Assembly: GCA_041665065.1 (NCBI GenBank)
Contig: JBAYJM010000023.1
Location: forward strand, 1 to 17,887
Direction of reading: 5' to 3'
Origin: JBAYJM01 sp041665065
Lineage (GTDB): Bacteria; Patescibacteriota; Patescibacteriia; 2-01-FULL-39-33
Length of the DNA: 17,887 nt
Shown here: positions 6,869 to 13,182 of the stretch, piece by piece
How positions within the stretch are numbered: position 1 is the stretch's first letter
Layout: the number at the start of each line of letters is the position of its first letter
The notes under the pieces: model-generated
Seen by the model: the letters and a program-made list of their open reading frames with translations, nothing else
What the model was told of the DNA's origin: nothing
The model's database searches: none
Program-made: the position numbers and the translations under genes

Positions 6869-7237
6869 TTATTCCACAGCCTCAAAATAATATCTGTCTT
6901 CCTCTTCATTTACGGCCGGCTCTCTATTTAAATCATTCAAATCAGCGTCAAAAGCCTCATCAAAACTGGAATAATTAGAAACATTCTTAGAAAAATCTTG
7001 CTGATCAATAGAAGATGCTTCTTCGCCCTGATCCTCTTTCCAAATGGCGATATCACGATTTATTTTATCTAAAAGTTCAGTTTCTGTCAAGCCTCTCACC
7101 TCAGACTTGCCTAAAATTAGCTTTTCGTAGTCCTCCAAATTCATAACTACGCAATTTGGATCGCCGTTTTGGTCTAAAATTATCGCCTTATCGCCAGTTT
7201 TTTTGATTAAATTGACGATTTTTTGGAATTTATCCAT
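6869..7237 (-). CDS. Small Phd/YefM-like protein with acidic tail
   Basis: The 122-residue product is not matched to a named gene. Its first 45 or so residues, with DKAIILDQNGDPNCVVMNL followed by EDYEKL (residues 16-40), look like the N-terminal DNA-binding fold of Phd/YefM antitoxins, where a strand pair is followed by a helix starting LxDYE. The rest is acidic and probably flexible, ending in a Glu/Asp-rich stretch. No toxin gene lies beside it: tuf follows after 252 bases, and upstream is the divergent GC-rich cassette. It may be an orphan regulator rather than a toxin-antitoxin part. No ribosome binding site or clear promoter was seen; three 7-base repeats lie just upstream. The family resemblance is by eye. 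Confidence 0.55.
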   Translation of the reverse strand: MDKFQKIVNLIKKTGDKAIILDQNGDPNCVVMNLEDYEKLILGKSEVRGLTETELLDKINRDIAIWKEDQGEEASSIDQQDFSKNVSNYSSFDEAFDADLNDLNREPAVNEEEDRYYFEAVE

Positions 7238-7244
7238 ATATTTG

Positions 7245-7265
7245 AAGTAATTAGTAATCAGTAAT
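7245..7265. repeat. Three tandem 7-base repeats
   Basis: AAGTAAT, TAGTAAT and CAGTAAT follow one another exactly, in the spacer upstream of the Phd-like gene. An 8-bp inverted repeat with one G-T pair (7263-7283) overlaps the end. They could be operator half-sites for the neighbouring Phd-like protein, but such AT-rich repeats are also common by chance. The rest of the 7238-7349 spacer shows nothing else convincing. Confidence 0.4.
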
Positions 7266-7349
7266 TGGGGTATTTCCCTAATTAATAACCATTTACTATT
7301 AAACTTATATAAATTTAGCTAATATTGTAAGATATTTTTTCTTAATCTA

Positions 7350-7378
7350 TTGACAATTTTGTCCAGATGTGATATAAT
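7350..7378 (+). promoter_or_regulatory. Consensus sigma-70 promoter of the GC-rich cassette
   Basis: TTGACA (7350-7355) and TATAAT (7373-7378) are both exact consensus hexamers, separated by the optimal 17 bases, with a TG one base before the -10. This is the strongest promoter in the window and points into the plus-strand cassette. Base composition changes from AT-rich to GC-rich shortly after the -10. Confidence 0.88.
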
Positions 7379-7390
7379 TGTAAGAATGGA

Positions 7391-7422
7391 TCAGTTAAGC
7401 CCTGATGTGTCAGGGAGACTGA
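7391..7422 (+). promoter_or_regulatory. 5' hairpin of the cassette transcript
   Basis: The arms UCAGUU and GACUGA (one G-U pair) surround a perfect inner stem CCCUGA-UGUG-UCAGGG (7400-7415), with a small AAG/A internal loop. It begins about six bases after the expected transcription start and ends before the GGGAG ribosome binding site. Such a 5' stem usually protects an mRNA from decay, or it may be a control element. Function is inferred. Confidence 0.6.
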
Positions 7423-7447
7423 TAACAGTACATTTGGGAGAATCACT

Positions 7448-7918
7448 ATGAAGGACCTGAATCTTTCCTATAACCGCAAACACCGGCGCAATTTCTACTG
7501 GGTTATGGGATTTGTGATGGTGGCTGGACTACTGGTGGGATTCCTTGCGGGTTGGCATGTCGCCACTCGCGACATGGGCACTCCGACGCTCACCACGAAG
7601 GCCATGAACACTCCGCTCCAAGAGGACATCGCTTTCCACAACGACCTTCTCCAGGTCGAGAGTGCGCTGATGACGGGGTTTGTGGTAATGTCGACGGAAC
7701 AGCCCGATGGCTCGCTTCTGATCGATGTCGCCCCCGAGCCCAAGATCGTCATTCCTGATCAGAAGGAAGATGATCGTGCTGTGGAGTTGAGGAGTTGGAA
7801 CTTCAAGATTGAGTCGGACACTCAACATGTCCGAATCAAGCTTCAAACCAAGGATATCATCCCGCCGCCGGAAATTCCGGACGGTTGGGACGATCCCCCA
7901 CAAGGAGGAGAGAAGTAA
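7448..7918 (+). CDS. Membrane-anchored protein of unknown function (GC-rich cassette, gene 1)
   Basis: I do not recognise this 156-residue protein. It has a basic N terminus (NRKHRR), one predicted transmembrane helix at about residues 18-36 (WVMGFVMVAGLLVGFLAGW), and a soluble remainder of about 115 residues ending in a Pro/Asp/Gly-rich tail. The basic side suggests the tail is outside the cytoplasm. There is no cysteine. GC content is far above neighbours (39 of 60 bases on the line starting at 7561, against 21 of 60 in a fusA line), and Leu, Val and Thr codons end mostly in C or G. It is on the opposite strand to its neighbours, with a GGGAG ribosome binding site 7 bases before the ATG. 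The next gene starts right after its stop. Confidence 0.75.
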   Translation: MKDLNLSYNRKHRRNFYWVMGFVMVAGLLVGFLAGWHVATRDMGTPTLTTKAMNTPLQEDIAFHNDLLQVESALMTGFVVMSTEQPDGSLLIDVAPEPKIVIPDQKEDDRAVELRSWNFKIESDTQHVRIKLQTKDIIPPPEIPDGWDDPPQGGEK

Positions 7919-8098
7919 ATGGAAACCAAGCTTGCGAAAGCACTGGTTATCATTTCCGTATGGGCCTTGGCGATGGGGACTCTACTCTGGGTTAAATCCA
8001 TGATAAAGGATCAACCGCAGGGACGCCCCAGCATGTACAACCAACAGGTACCGGCGGACTTTCATCCTGCCGGGCTACTAAAGGAGGTGACCAAATAA
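7919..8098 (+). CDS. Small membrane protein of unknown function (GC-rich cassette, gene 2)
   Basis: This 59-residue frame starts at the ATG directly after the gene 1 stop codon (TAAATG) and has an AGGAGG ribosome binding site about 10 bases upstream, which supports translation. It has a short basic N terminus, one predicted transmembrane helix at about residues 8-25 (ALVIISVWALAMGTLLWV), and a polar tail with Pro and Gln. Its composition matches gene 1. The two genes are probably co-expressed and may interact in the membrane. Its last codons contain a perfect ribosome binding sequence, AAAGGAGGTGA (8080-8090), yet no start codon follows. No family was recognised. Confidence 0.65.
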   Translation: METKLAKALVIISVWALAMGTLLWVKSMIKDQPQGRPSMYNQQVPADFHPAGLLKEVTK

Positions 8099-8119
8099 GT
8101 TTCTCCGAACTCCACCAAC

Positions 8120-8173
8120 GGATCGCATAGCACGAAGACAGAAACGCTTATCATCGTGCGGCGGTCCTTTTTT
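8120..8173 (+). terminator. Rho-independent terminator of the GC-rich cassette
   Basis: GGATCGC (8120-8126) pairs with GCGGTCC (8161-8167, one G-U pair), and GCACGA (8130-8135) pairs with TCGTGC (8154-8159), separated by a small internal loop. Six T follow at 8168-8173. The 13-bp stem closes the plus-strand unit 22 bases before the end of the convergent fusA gene. Confidence 0.85.
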
Positions 8174-8194
8174 ATTTTATTTTAAAATACAATT

Positions 8195-10330
8195 TTATTT
8201 TTTCTCAGCCGCAGTTGTAGTCTTTCTGCCTTCAACAATTTTCATTTCAACGTTCTTTGGGACTTCATTGTAGTGCAGGAATTCCATTGATGAAGAAGCT
8301 CTGCCTTGAGACATTGATCTTAGAGTTGTTGTATAGCCAAACATTTCAGATAGCGGAACATTAGCAGTAATTACTTTTACAGCTCCGGCGCCAGCGCCTC
8401 TGTCAGCCATAGATCCGATGATTGCTCTTCTGGAATTCAAATCGCCGATAATATCTCCCATAAATTGTTCGGGAGTTACAACTTCAACTTTCATAATAGG
8501 TTCAAGGATAATAGGCTGTGCTCTTTTGGCAGCTTCTTGAAAAGCCAAAGATCCGGCGATTTTGAATGCTGCTTCTGAAGAGTCAACTTCATGGAATGAT
8601 CCATCATAAACAGTTGCTTTAATATCGATAGCAGGATAACCGGCCAAGATGCCTCTTTCCATGGCTTCTTTAATACCTTTTTCAATTGGTTTGATATATT
8701 CTCTGGGAATTGCACCGCCTTTTATTTCATCAACAAATACAAAAGTCTTGCCTTTTTCAGATGGCTCCAATCTGATCCAGCAATGGCCATATTGGCCACG
8801 GCCGCCTGATTGCCTGATATATTTTCCTTCGGCTTCTGCTTTGGTTTTGATTGTTTCCCTATATGCTACTTGTGGCGCACCAATATTTGCCTCAACTTTA
8901 AATTCCCTTTTCATTCTGTCGATAATAATATCCAAATGCAATTCTCCCATACCGGAAATAATTGTTTGCATTGTTTCTTCATCGGTATGCACTCTAAATG
9001 TTGGATCTTCTTCAGCCAACTTTGCCAAAGCCATACCCATTTTTTCTTGGTCAGCTTTTGTTTTTGGCTCAACAGCAATATCAATAACCGGTTCAGGGAA
9101 AACAATATTTTCCAAAAAGATTGGAAAGCTTGGATCAGAAATTGTATCACCTGTTGTAACTTGCTTGATACCTACGATAGCGGCAATTTCACCAGCATAT
9201 ACTTCATCAATTTCTTCTCTTGAATTAGCATGCATTCTTAAAATACGACCAACTCTTTCTTTGTTGCCATTAGTATTATTTACAATGTACGAACCTGATT
9301 TCAATACTCCACTATATACTCTATAGAAAACTAATTTTCCAACAAAAGGATCGGTTGCAATTTTAAATGCCAAACCAGCCAAAGGCGCATCATCAGAAAC
9401 CTTAAGCTCGATTTTTTTATCTTCGTCGGTTACGTCTGTTCCAATCGGAGCAACAACCTCCATAGGAGATGGTAAGAATTCAGAAACTGCATTCAACAAG
9501 AATTGAACACCTTTATTTTTTAAAGCTGATCCGCAAAGTATAGGCACAACTTTATTGGCAATAACTGCTTTTCTAAGTGTCTTTTTCAAATCAGCGATTG
9601 AGATTTCTTCGCCGGCCAAATATTTATCCATCAATTTTTCATCATTTTCAACAATGGCCTCGACTAATTTTGCTCTGTACTCTTTGGCTCGTTCTAATTC
9701 ATCAGCAGGAACATCAACAATTTCCCATTTAGTTCCCAAATCATCAAGATAAATTTCAGCTTTCATTTCAAAAAGATCAATAATTCCCTTGAATGTTTCG
9801 GCAGCGCCAACAGGCAACTGAATTGGATGAGCATGAGTTGTCAATCTTTCATGAATTGAAGCGATGTCATTATAAAAATTAGCACCCATTCTATCCATCT
9901 TATTGATGAAGCCGATTTTAGGCACTTTATATTTTTCGGATTGTCTCCAAACTGTTTCTGATTGCGGTTCTACGCCGGCAACTCCATCAAAAACAATAAC
10001 GCCGCCATCAAGTACGCGAAGAGATCGCTCTACTTCAGCTGTAAAATCTACGTGTCCAGGGGTATCAATAATATTAATTTGAATATCGCCACCTCCTAGC
10101 CAATCAGCATTTGGCCAAAAGCAAGTTGTTGCGGCAGAGGTAATAGTAATTCCTCTTTCTTGTTCCTGTTCCATCCAGTCCATTGTTGCCTGACCTTCAT
10201 GAACTTCACCAATTTTGTGCTTTTTTCCGGTATAAAATAAAATGCGCTCGGAAACCGTTGTTTTTCCTGCGTCAATGTGAGCGATAATACCGATGTTTCT
10301 GATTTTTTCAATAGGAGTTTTACGGGGCAT
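8195..10330 (-). CDS. fusA: Translation elongation factor G
   Basis: EF-G is the GTPase that drives translocation and, with the recycling factor, ribosome splitting. The 711-residue product is full length. The G domain has AHIDAGKTT (residues 17-25), RGITITSAAT (switch I), DTPGHVDF and NKMDRMGA. Domains II-V follow, including GGRGQYGHCWIRLEP in domain IV and EPIMKVEVVTPEQFMGDIIGDLNSRR in domain V. The C-terminal MSQGRASSSMEFLHYNEVP is typical. It follows rpsL-rpsG in the str operon but is separated from rpsG by two extra genes. Its 55-base upstream spacer starts with one copy of a 26-bp direct repeat. No terminator is visible after its stop on the minus strand, so its transcript may run antisense into the cassette. 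Confidence 0.99.
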   Translation of the reverse strand: MPRKTPIEKIRNIGIIAHIDAGKTTVSERILFYTGKKHKIGEVHEGQATMDWMEQEQERGITITSAATTCFWPNADWLGGGDIQINIIDTPGHVDFTAEVERSLRVLDGGVIVFDGVAGVEPQSETVWRQSEKYKVPKIGFINKMDRMGANFYNDIASIHERLTTHAHPIQLPVGAAETFKGIIDLFEMKAEIYLDDLGTKWEIVDVPADELERAKEYRAKLVEAIVENDEKLMDKYLAGEEISIADLKKTLRKAVIANKVVPILCGSALKNKGVQFLLNAVSEFLPSPMEVVAPIGTDVTDEDKKIELKVSDDAPLAGLAFKIATDPFVGKLVFYRVYSGVLKSGSYIVNNTNGNKERVGRILRMHANSREEIDEVYAGEIAAIVGIKQVTTGDTISDPSFPIFLENIVFPEPVIDIAVEPKTKADQEKMGMALAKLAEEDPTFRVHTDEETMQTIISGMGELHLDIIIDRMKREFKVEANIGAPQVAYRETIKTKAEAEGKYIRQSGGRGQYGHCWIRLEPSEKGKTFVFVDEIKGGAIPREYIKPIEKGIKEAMERGILAGYPAIDIKATVYDGSFHEVDSSEAAFKIAGSLAFQEAAKRAQPIILEPIMKVEVVTPEQFMGDIIGDLNSRRAIIGSMADRGAGAGAVKVITANVPLSEMFGYTTTLRSMSQGRASSSMEFLHYNEVPKNVEMKIVEGRKTTTAAEKK

Positions 10331-10357
10331 AAAGATTAATTTCTAATTTTTAATTTT

Positions 10358-10383
10358 ATTCTTAAATTTTAACAATTTAATAT
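10358..10383. repeat. 26-bp direct repeat, copy 1
   Basis: Exact 26-base match to 10706-10731, in the same orientation. This copy lies just after the stop codon of the unknown gene ending at 10386 and 27 bases before fusA. Matching stops at both ends on adjacent bases, so the unit is sharply bounded. It is AT-rich, but an exact 26-base match 348 bases away is not expected by chance. Confidence 0.9.
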
Positions 10384-10385
10384 TT

Positions 10386-10697
10386 TTAAATTTCTATTTT
10401 GAACAACCATCCCTTAGGCACTCTTGAGGGCGTTTTCCAATCGTGAATAATCAGTATAGATCCATCTGGAAGTCTAAATCCAGTTCCCCTAAGCTCACTG
10501 AACATTTCAATTTTTAATCCTCTATGAACTTCAGGCTGGGGGCAATCCACATAAACCGCAGAAAAAATATTGTCAGAAAGTAATTTTTCAAGATCAGCCC
10601 CGGCTTCATAGTCTCCAGCAGCAAAAAATCCTTGCTTTAAATAATCTTGTTGATCTACTAAACCATATTCTCCAGATTTTTGTCCCTCTTTCCTCAT
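10386..10697 (-). CDS. Unknown small protein in the str operon, bracketed by direct repeats
   Basis: I do not recognise this 103-residue protein. The ATG at 10697 is preferred; an in-frame TTG at 10706 would add three residues. The sequence is acidic in the first half and has an orderly alpha/beta look in the second, with alternating hydrophobic strands (FRLPDGSILIIHDW, WLFKIEI). No catalytic motif, transmembrane helix or cysteine pair stands out; one cysteine is in VDCPQPE. It lies between a Nudix hydrolase gene and fusA, where the classical str operon has nothing. A 26-bp exact direct repeat lies on each side of it, which suggests that this gene entered, or can leave, as a unit. Composition is like its neighbours. 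Confidence 0.65.
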   Translation of the reverse strand: MRKEGQKSGEYGLVDQQDYLKQGFFAAGDYEAGADLEKLLSDNIFSAVYVDCPQPEVHRGLKIEMFSELRGTGFRLPDGSILIIHDWKTPSRVPKGWLFKIEI

Positions 10698-10705
10698 ATT
10701 TATCA

Positions 10706-10731
10706 ATTCTTAAATTTTAACAATTTAATAT
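10706..10731. repeat. 26-bp direct repeat, copy 2
   Basis: Exact copy of 10358-10383 in the same orientation. This copy overlaps the end of the Nudix gene: it supplies its final codons (Ile-Leu-Asn-Cys) and stop, and ends nine bases before the ATG of the next gene. Confidence 0.9.
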
Positions 10732-11382
10732 GTGCTCTTTCTTTTCTTGAATCGGTTTGATCAAATGCTTGAATTTGTTAATTATATATTTTATATCATC
10801 TGTAAATCCATCGGGGCTATTTTTAATTTCTTCTTCCAACTCTTCTAGAGTAAATACTTGTATTCCGCATGATTCACTATCTATAAATCTAATCGCTCCA
10901 TCATAATAACCTAGAAAAAATTGAGTAATACTGTTTTCTGTCCACTTCTTTTCCTCATGCACTCTATGAGATTGATAATTATCTAATAGAATTAGCGGCC
11001 GCAGTATTGCTAAAACGTGTAAGTCTGTTGTGGTTGCAGCCTTGTCAAAATCTTCAGTTCTAACAATCGTGGCCGGTATTCCCAATTCTTCTGCACATTC
11101 TTTCAGCATGGTTAGTTCAAAAGTATCCCCAGAAGCTATATGTCCACCGATTGTTTTATCCCACAGTCCGGGATTATCACCCTTCCACTTAGATCTTCTT
11201 TGTAAGATTATTCTTCCCTTAGATGTCAGAAGGAATAATTTAACATCCTTATGTCTTATTGATGTAGTTCCCTTTTCTAAATATTCTTGTCTAATAGTTT
11301 CATGGAATTCCTTCTTTTCCATCTGGCCAACAAGTTCACCTTCAAAAGAATATACGTCTAATAACTCTTTAGTGTCGCCCAT
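10717..11382 (-). CDS. Nudix hydrolase
   Basis: Nudix enzymes hydrolyse nucleoside diphosphates linked to another group; the substrate here cannot be told. The 221-residue product has a Nudix box at residues 80-102 (GHIASGD...KECAEELGI). The usual GX5EX7REUXEEXGU pattern is kept except that the first Glu is Asp (D86) and the Arg is Lys (K94); metal-binding E95, E98 and E99 are kept. The N-terminal LLDVYSFEGELVGQ and the QRRSKWKGDNPGLWDKTIGGH stretch resemble the Nudix subgroup that includes isopentenyl diphosphate isomerase and YfcD-like proteins. It is inserted between rpsG (9 bases upstream) and an unknown gene. Its last four codons lie in a 26-bp repeat, so the natural C terminus may have been altered. 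Confidence 0.85.
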   Translation of the reverse strand: MGDTKELLDVYSFEGELVGQMEKKEFHETIRQEYLEKGTTSIRHKDVKLFLLTSKGRIILQRRSKWKGDNPGLWDKTIGGHIASGDTFELTMLKECAEELGIPATIVRTEDFDKAATTTDLHVLAILRPLILLDNYQSHRVHEEKKWTENSITQFFLGYYDGAIRFIDSESCGIQVFTLEELEEEIKNSPDGFTDDIKYIINKFKHLIKPIQEKKEHILNC

Positions 11383-11391
11383 CTATTTTAT

Positions 11392-11859
11392 TTATCTACT
11401 AAAATGAGCAAATGCTCTGTTGGCTTCAGCCATTCTATAGGTGTCTTGTTTTTTCTTGATAGCTGAACCCTCATTATTATAAGCATTGATAAGTTCTTCA
11501 GCTAATTTTTCAGCCATTTTCTTGCCTTTTTTGGCTTTGGCTGCGGCAATAAGCCATCTGCAACCCAAAGTAAAGCTTCTTTCAGATCTCACCGCAACCG
11601 GAACCTGGTAGTTAGCACCACCGACTCTTTTGCCTCTGATTTCAACCGAAGGCGAAACATTTCTTAAACCCTGTTCAAAAACTTCAATAGGATCTAATTT
11701 TGTTTTTAGAGAAATCAAATCAATCGCGTCATAAACGATTTTTTTGGCAATTTCTTTTTTGCCTCTTTCCATTATGTAATTAATGAATTTACCGATATAT
11801 TCCTGGTTATATTTAGCATCCGGAATAATTTTTCTTTTTGGAGCTTGTTTTCCTCTCAT
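11392..11859 (-). CDS. rpsG: 30S ribosomal protein S7
   Basis: S7 is a primary 16S rRNA binder that nucleates assembly of the small subunit head and touches the E-site tRNA; in E. coli it represses the str operon. The product is 155 residues, the normal length. It has the MRGKQAPKRKIIPDAKYN opening, the S7 signature in FINYIMERGKKEIAKKIVYDA, the VGGANYQVPVAVRSERS beta-hairpin region, and the C-terminal KKQDTYRMAEANRAFAHFSR. It follows rpsL after 15 bases. Next comes a Nudix gene instead of fusA, which is unusual for this operon. Confidence 0.98.
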   Translation of the reverse strand: MRGKQAPKRKIIPDAKYNQEYIGKFINYIMERGKKEIAKKIVYDAIDLISLKTKLDPIEVFEQGLRNVSPSVEIRGKRVGGANYQVPVAVRSERSFTLGCRWLIAAAKAKKGKKMAEKLAEELINAYNNEGSAIKKKQDTYRMAEANRAFAHFSR

Positions 11860-11874
11860 ATTTTTTAATTTATA

Positions 11875-12300
11875 TTATGATTTCGCTTTTTCTTTCTTTG
11901 CGCCGTATAAGCTTCTGCCTTTTTTTCTGTTTGCTACGCCAGCACTATCATAAACGCCTCTAACAATATGGTATCTGACACCAGGTAAATCTTTAACCCT
12001 GCCACCTCTGATTAATACGATTGAGTGCTCTTGCAAGTTGTGTCCTACGCCCGGAATATAAGCTGTTACTTCCTGACCATTGCTAAGCCTAACCCTAGCG
12101 ATTTTTCGCAGTGCTGAGTTTGGTTTTTTAGGTGTAGTTGTTCTAACCTGAGTACACACACCACGCTTAAGCGGATTGCCTTTTGCTATGGTTCTCTTTT
12201 TTCTATGCAAACTATCTAAAGTAAGCTGTAAATCAGGAGTTTTAGATTTAGCTTTTTTAGAAGTTCTTCCTTTTCTGAGTAATTGGTTTATTGTTGGCAT
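11875..12300 (-). CDS. rpsL: 30S ribosomal protein S12
   Basis: S12 sits at the decoding centre and sets accuracy of tRNA selection. The 141-residue product opens MPTINQLLRKGR and carries the conserved TTTPKKPNSALRK loop, whose lysines are the classical sites of streptomycin resistance; both are the sensitive-type residues here. GQEVTAYIPGVGHNLQEHS and VRYHIVRG.YDSAGVANRKKGRS complete the family. A 13-17 residue insertion after residue 25, relative to E. coli, is also found in Firmicutes-type S12, so it is not remarkable. It is the first gene of the str operon, 123 nt downstream of a good promoter, with a hairpin and U-run in the leader. Confidence 0.98.
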   Translation of the reverse strand: MPTINQLLRKGRTSKKAKSKTPDLQLTLDSLHRKKRTIAKGNPLKRGVCTQVRTTTPKKPNSALRKIARVRLSNGQEVTAYIPGVGHNLQEHSIVLIRGGRVKDLPGVRYHIVRGVYDSAGVANRKKGRSLYGAKKEKAKS

Positions 12301-12328
12301 ATCTTAAGTTATTTATCGAGCGGGATTT

Positions 12329-12353
12329 AAAAAATTCCCTAATCATGGGAATT
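12329..12353 (-). promoter_or_regulatory. Terminator-like hairpin in the rpsL leader (possible attenuator)
   Basis: In the minus-strand transcript AAUUCCC (12353-12347) and GGGAAUU (12339-12333) form a perfect 7-bp stem with a 7-nt loop, running into a U-run (12334-12329). The downstream arm can also pair partly with UCCC at 12325-12322, a rival fold that would break the terminator stem. It lies between the str promoter and rpsL, so it could attenuate the operon. It would also stop transcripts coming from the protease gene upstream. Confidence 0.55.
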
Positions 12354-12429
12354 CCACAAGATTTTTATTAGGTTTTATTGCCTATAGTATCTGAGGAATT
12401 TATTATTTTTAATTTCTTAATCTGCAAAT

Positions 12430-12458
12430 ATTTTAAAGAATTTTTAGGCAAAAGTCAA
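12430..12458 (-). promoter_or_regulatory. str operon promoter
   Basis: On the minus strand TTGACT (12458-12453) is followed after exactly 17 bases by TAAAAT (12435-12430); each hexamer differs from consensus at one base. It begins 8 bases after the end of the protease gene and points to rpsL, with a leader of about 120 nt. Confidence 0.8.
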
Positions 12459-12465
12459 GCTGGAG

Positions 12466-13134
12466 CTAAAAACCAAAAATTCGAAATAATACATCATAAA
12501 AAAAGCTAAATATTCTGCCAAAAATATTAACGCCCATAAATGAATCAGCAAATACTAAAATTAGCAAAATAATTGGACCATAAACAGAAAACTTGTCTTT
12601 AAAATTATCAAATTTGTGAGGCAAAGCGCTAAATAATATTTTAGAGCCGTCAAGAGGCGGAATCGGGATTAAATTGAAAATAAGCAGAGAAAAGTTAATA
12701 ACCATCAAGACTTCAAAGAAAATAATCAACAGATTAGCGGGGCCGAACATAGGATACAAAAACCTGGCCAAAAATCCAAATACTACGGCTAAAAGCAGAT
12801 TAGAAAGAGGGCCGGCAAAAGACACCATCGCCACCCCCAACCTTGGCCTTCGTAAATTAAAATAATTTACGGGAACAGGCTTGGCCCAGCCAAATGGAGC
12901 TATTAACAGCATGAATGTACCCAAAGGATCAAGATGAACTAAGGGATTTAAGCTTAAACGACCTGCATTTTTGGCCGTATCGTCCCCAAACCAATGAGCC
13001 ATCAGGCCATGTGATAATTCATGAACACTCAAAGAAATAACCACGGCAGCAAGAATGGCTACTATTTGCAGAGAATAAAACCAAGGGTCGTTAGCAAAAG
13101 CTTGAAAATTTCCAAATATTAAACTATAAAGCAT
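12466..13134 (-). CDS. Site-2-type membrane metalloprotease (M50 family)
   Basis: M50 proteases are zinc enzymes that cut substrates inside the membrane, often to release regulators. The 222-residue product has the zinc motif HELSH (H38, E39, H42) in its first transmembrane helix and the second motif NLIPIPPLDG (residues 154-163, with D162 as third ligand). About five hydrophobic helices are visible. The FAGPLSN segment (107-113) is typical of the short, PDZ-less subgroup related to SpoIVFB-like and Rip-type proteins. It has its own promoter, overlapping that of rpmB. The gene ends just before the str promoter and has no separate terminator. The substrate is unknown. Confidence 0.9.
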   Translation of the reverse strand: MLYSLIFGNFQAFANDPWFYSLQIVAILAAVVISLSVHELSHGLMAHWFGDDTAKNAGRLSLNPLVHLDPLGTFMLLIAPFGWAKPVPVNYFNLRRPRLGVAMVSFAGPLSNLLLAVVFGFLARFLYPMFGPANLLIIFFEVLMVINFSLLIFNLIPIPPLDGSKILFSALPHKFDNFKDKFSVYGPIILLILVFADSFMGVNIFGRIFSFFYDVLFRIFGF

Positions 13135-13153
13135 GTATTTTGTTTATAAAAAA

Positions 13154-13182
13154 ATTATAACACAATTGACTATTTTGGACAA
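13154..13182 (-). promoter_or_regulatory. Promoter of the M50 protease gene
   Basis: On the minus strand TTGTCC (13182-13177) lies 17 bases before a perfect TATAAT (13159-13154), with TG in the extended -10 position. The start would be about 15 bases before the ATG. It overlaps the divergent rpmB promoter. Confidence 0.65.

Noticed and set aside
7263..7283. Small inverted repeat upstream of the cassette as a terminator
   Set aside because: The stem is weak, there is no U-run in either direction, and no gene ends next to it on the plus strand.
7495..7903. Two overlapping minus-strand reading frames opposite the cassette genes
   Set aside because: They lie opposite a GC-rich coding gene with promoter, ribosome binding site and terminator in the plus direction. 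Their products are low in regular hydrophobic pattern and have no promoter or binding site.
7352..8197. Short ACAATTTT matches at both ends of the cassette as a target-site duplication
   Set aside because: Eight bases of A/T-rich sequence occur often in this genome, and the left one lies inside the promoter. No inverted terminal repeats or transposase were found.
8649..9326. Long plus-strand frames opposite fusA and tuf, such as the 225-codon frame here
   Set aside because: They are shadows of highly conserved EF-G and EF-Tu genes whose codon bias leaves the opposite strand open.
10358..10731. Repeat pair as a CRISPR remnant
   Set aside because: There are only two copies, 348 bases apart, with a gene between them. 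Spacer size and repeat structure do not fit.
11875..12300. Extra residues in S12 near position 25 as a novelty
   Set aside because: An insertion of similar length occurs in S12 of Firmicutes and other bacteria.
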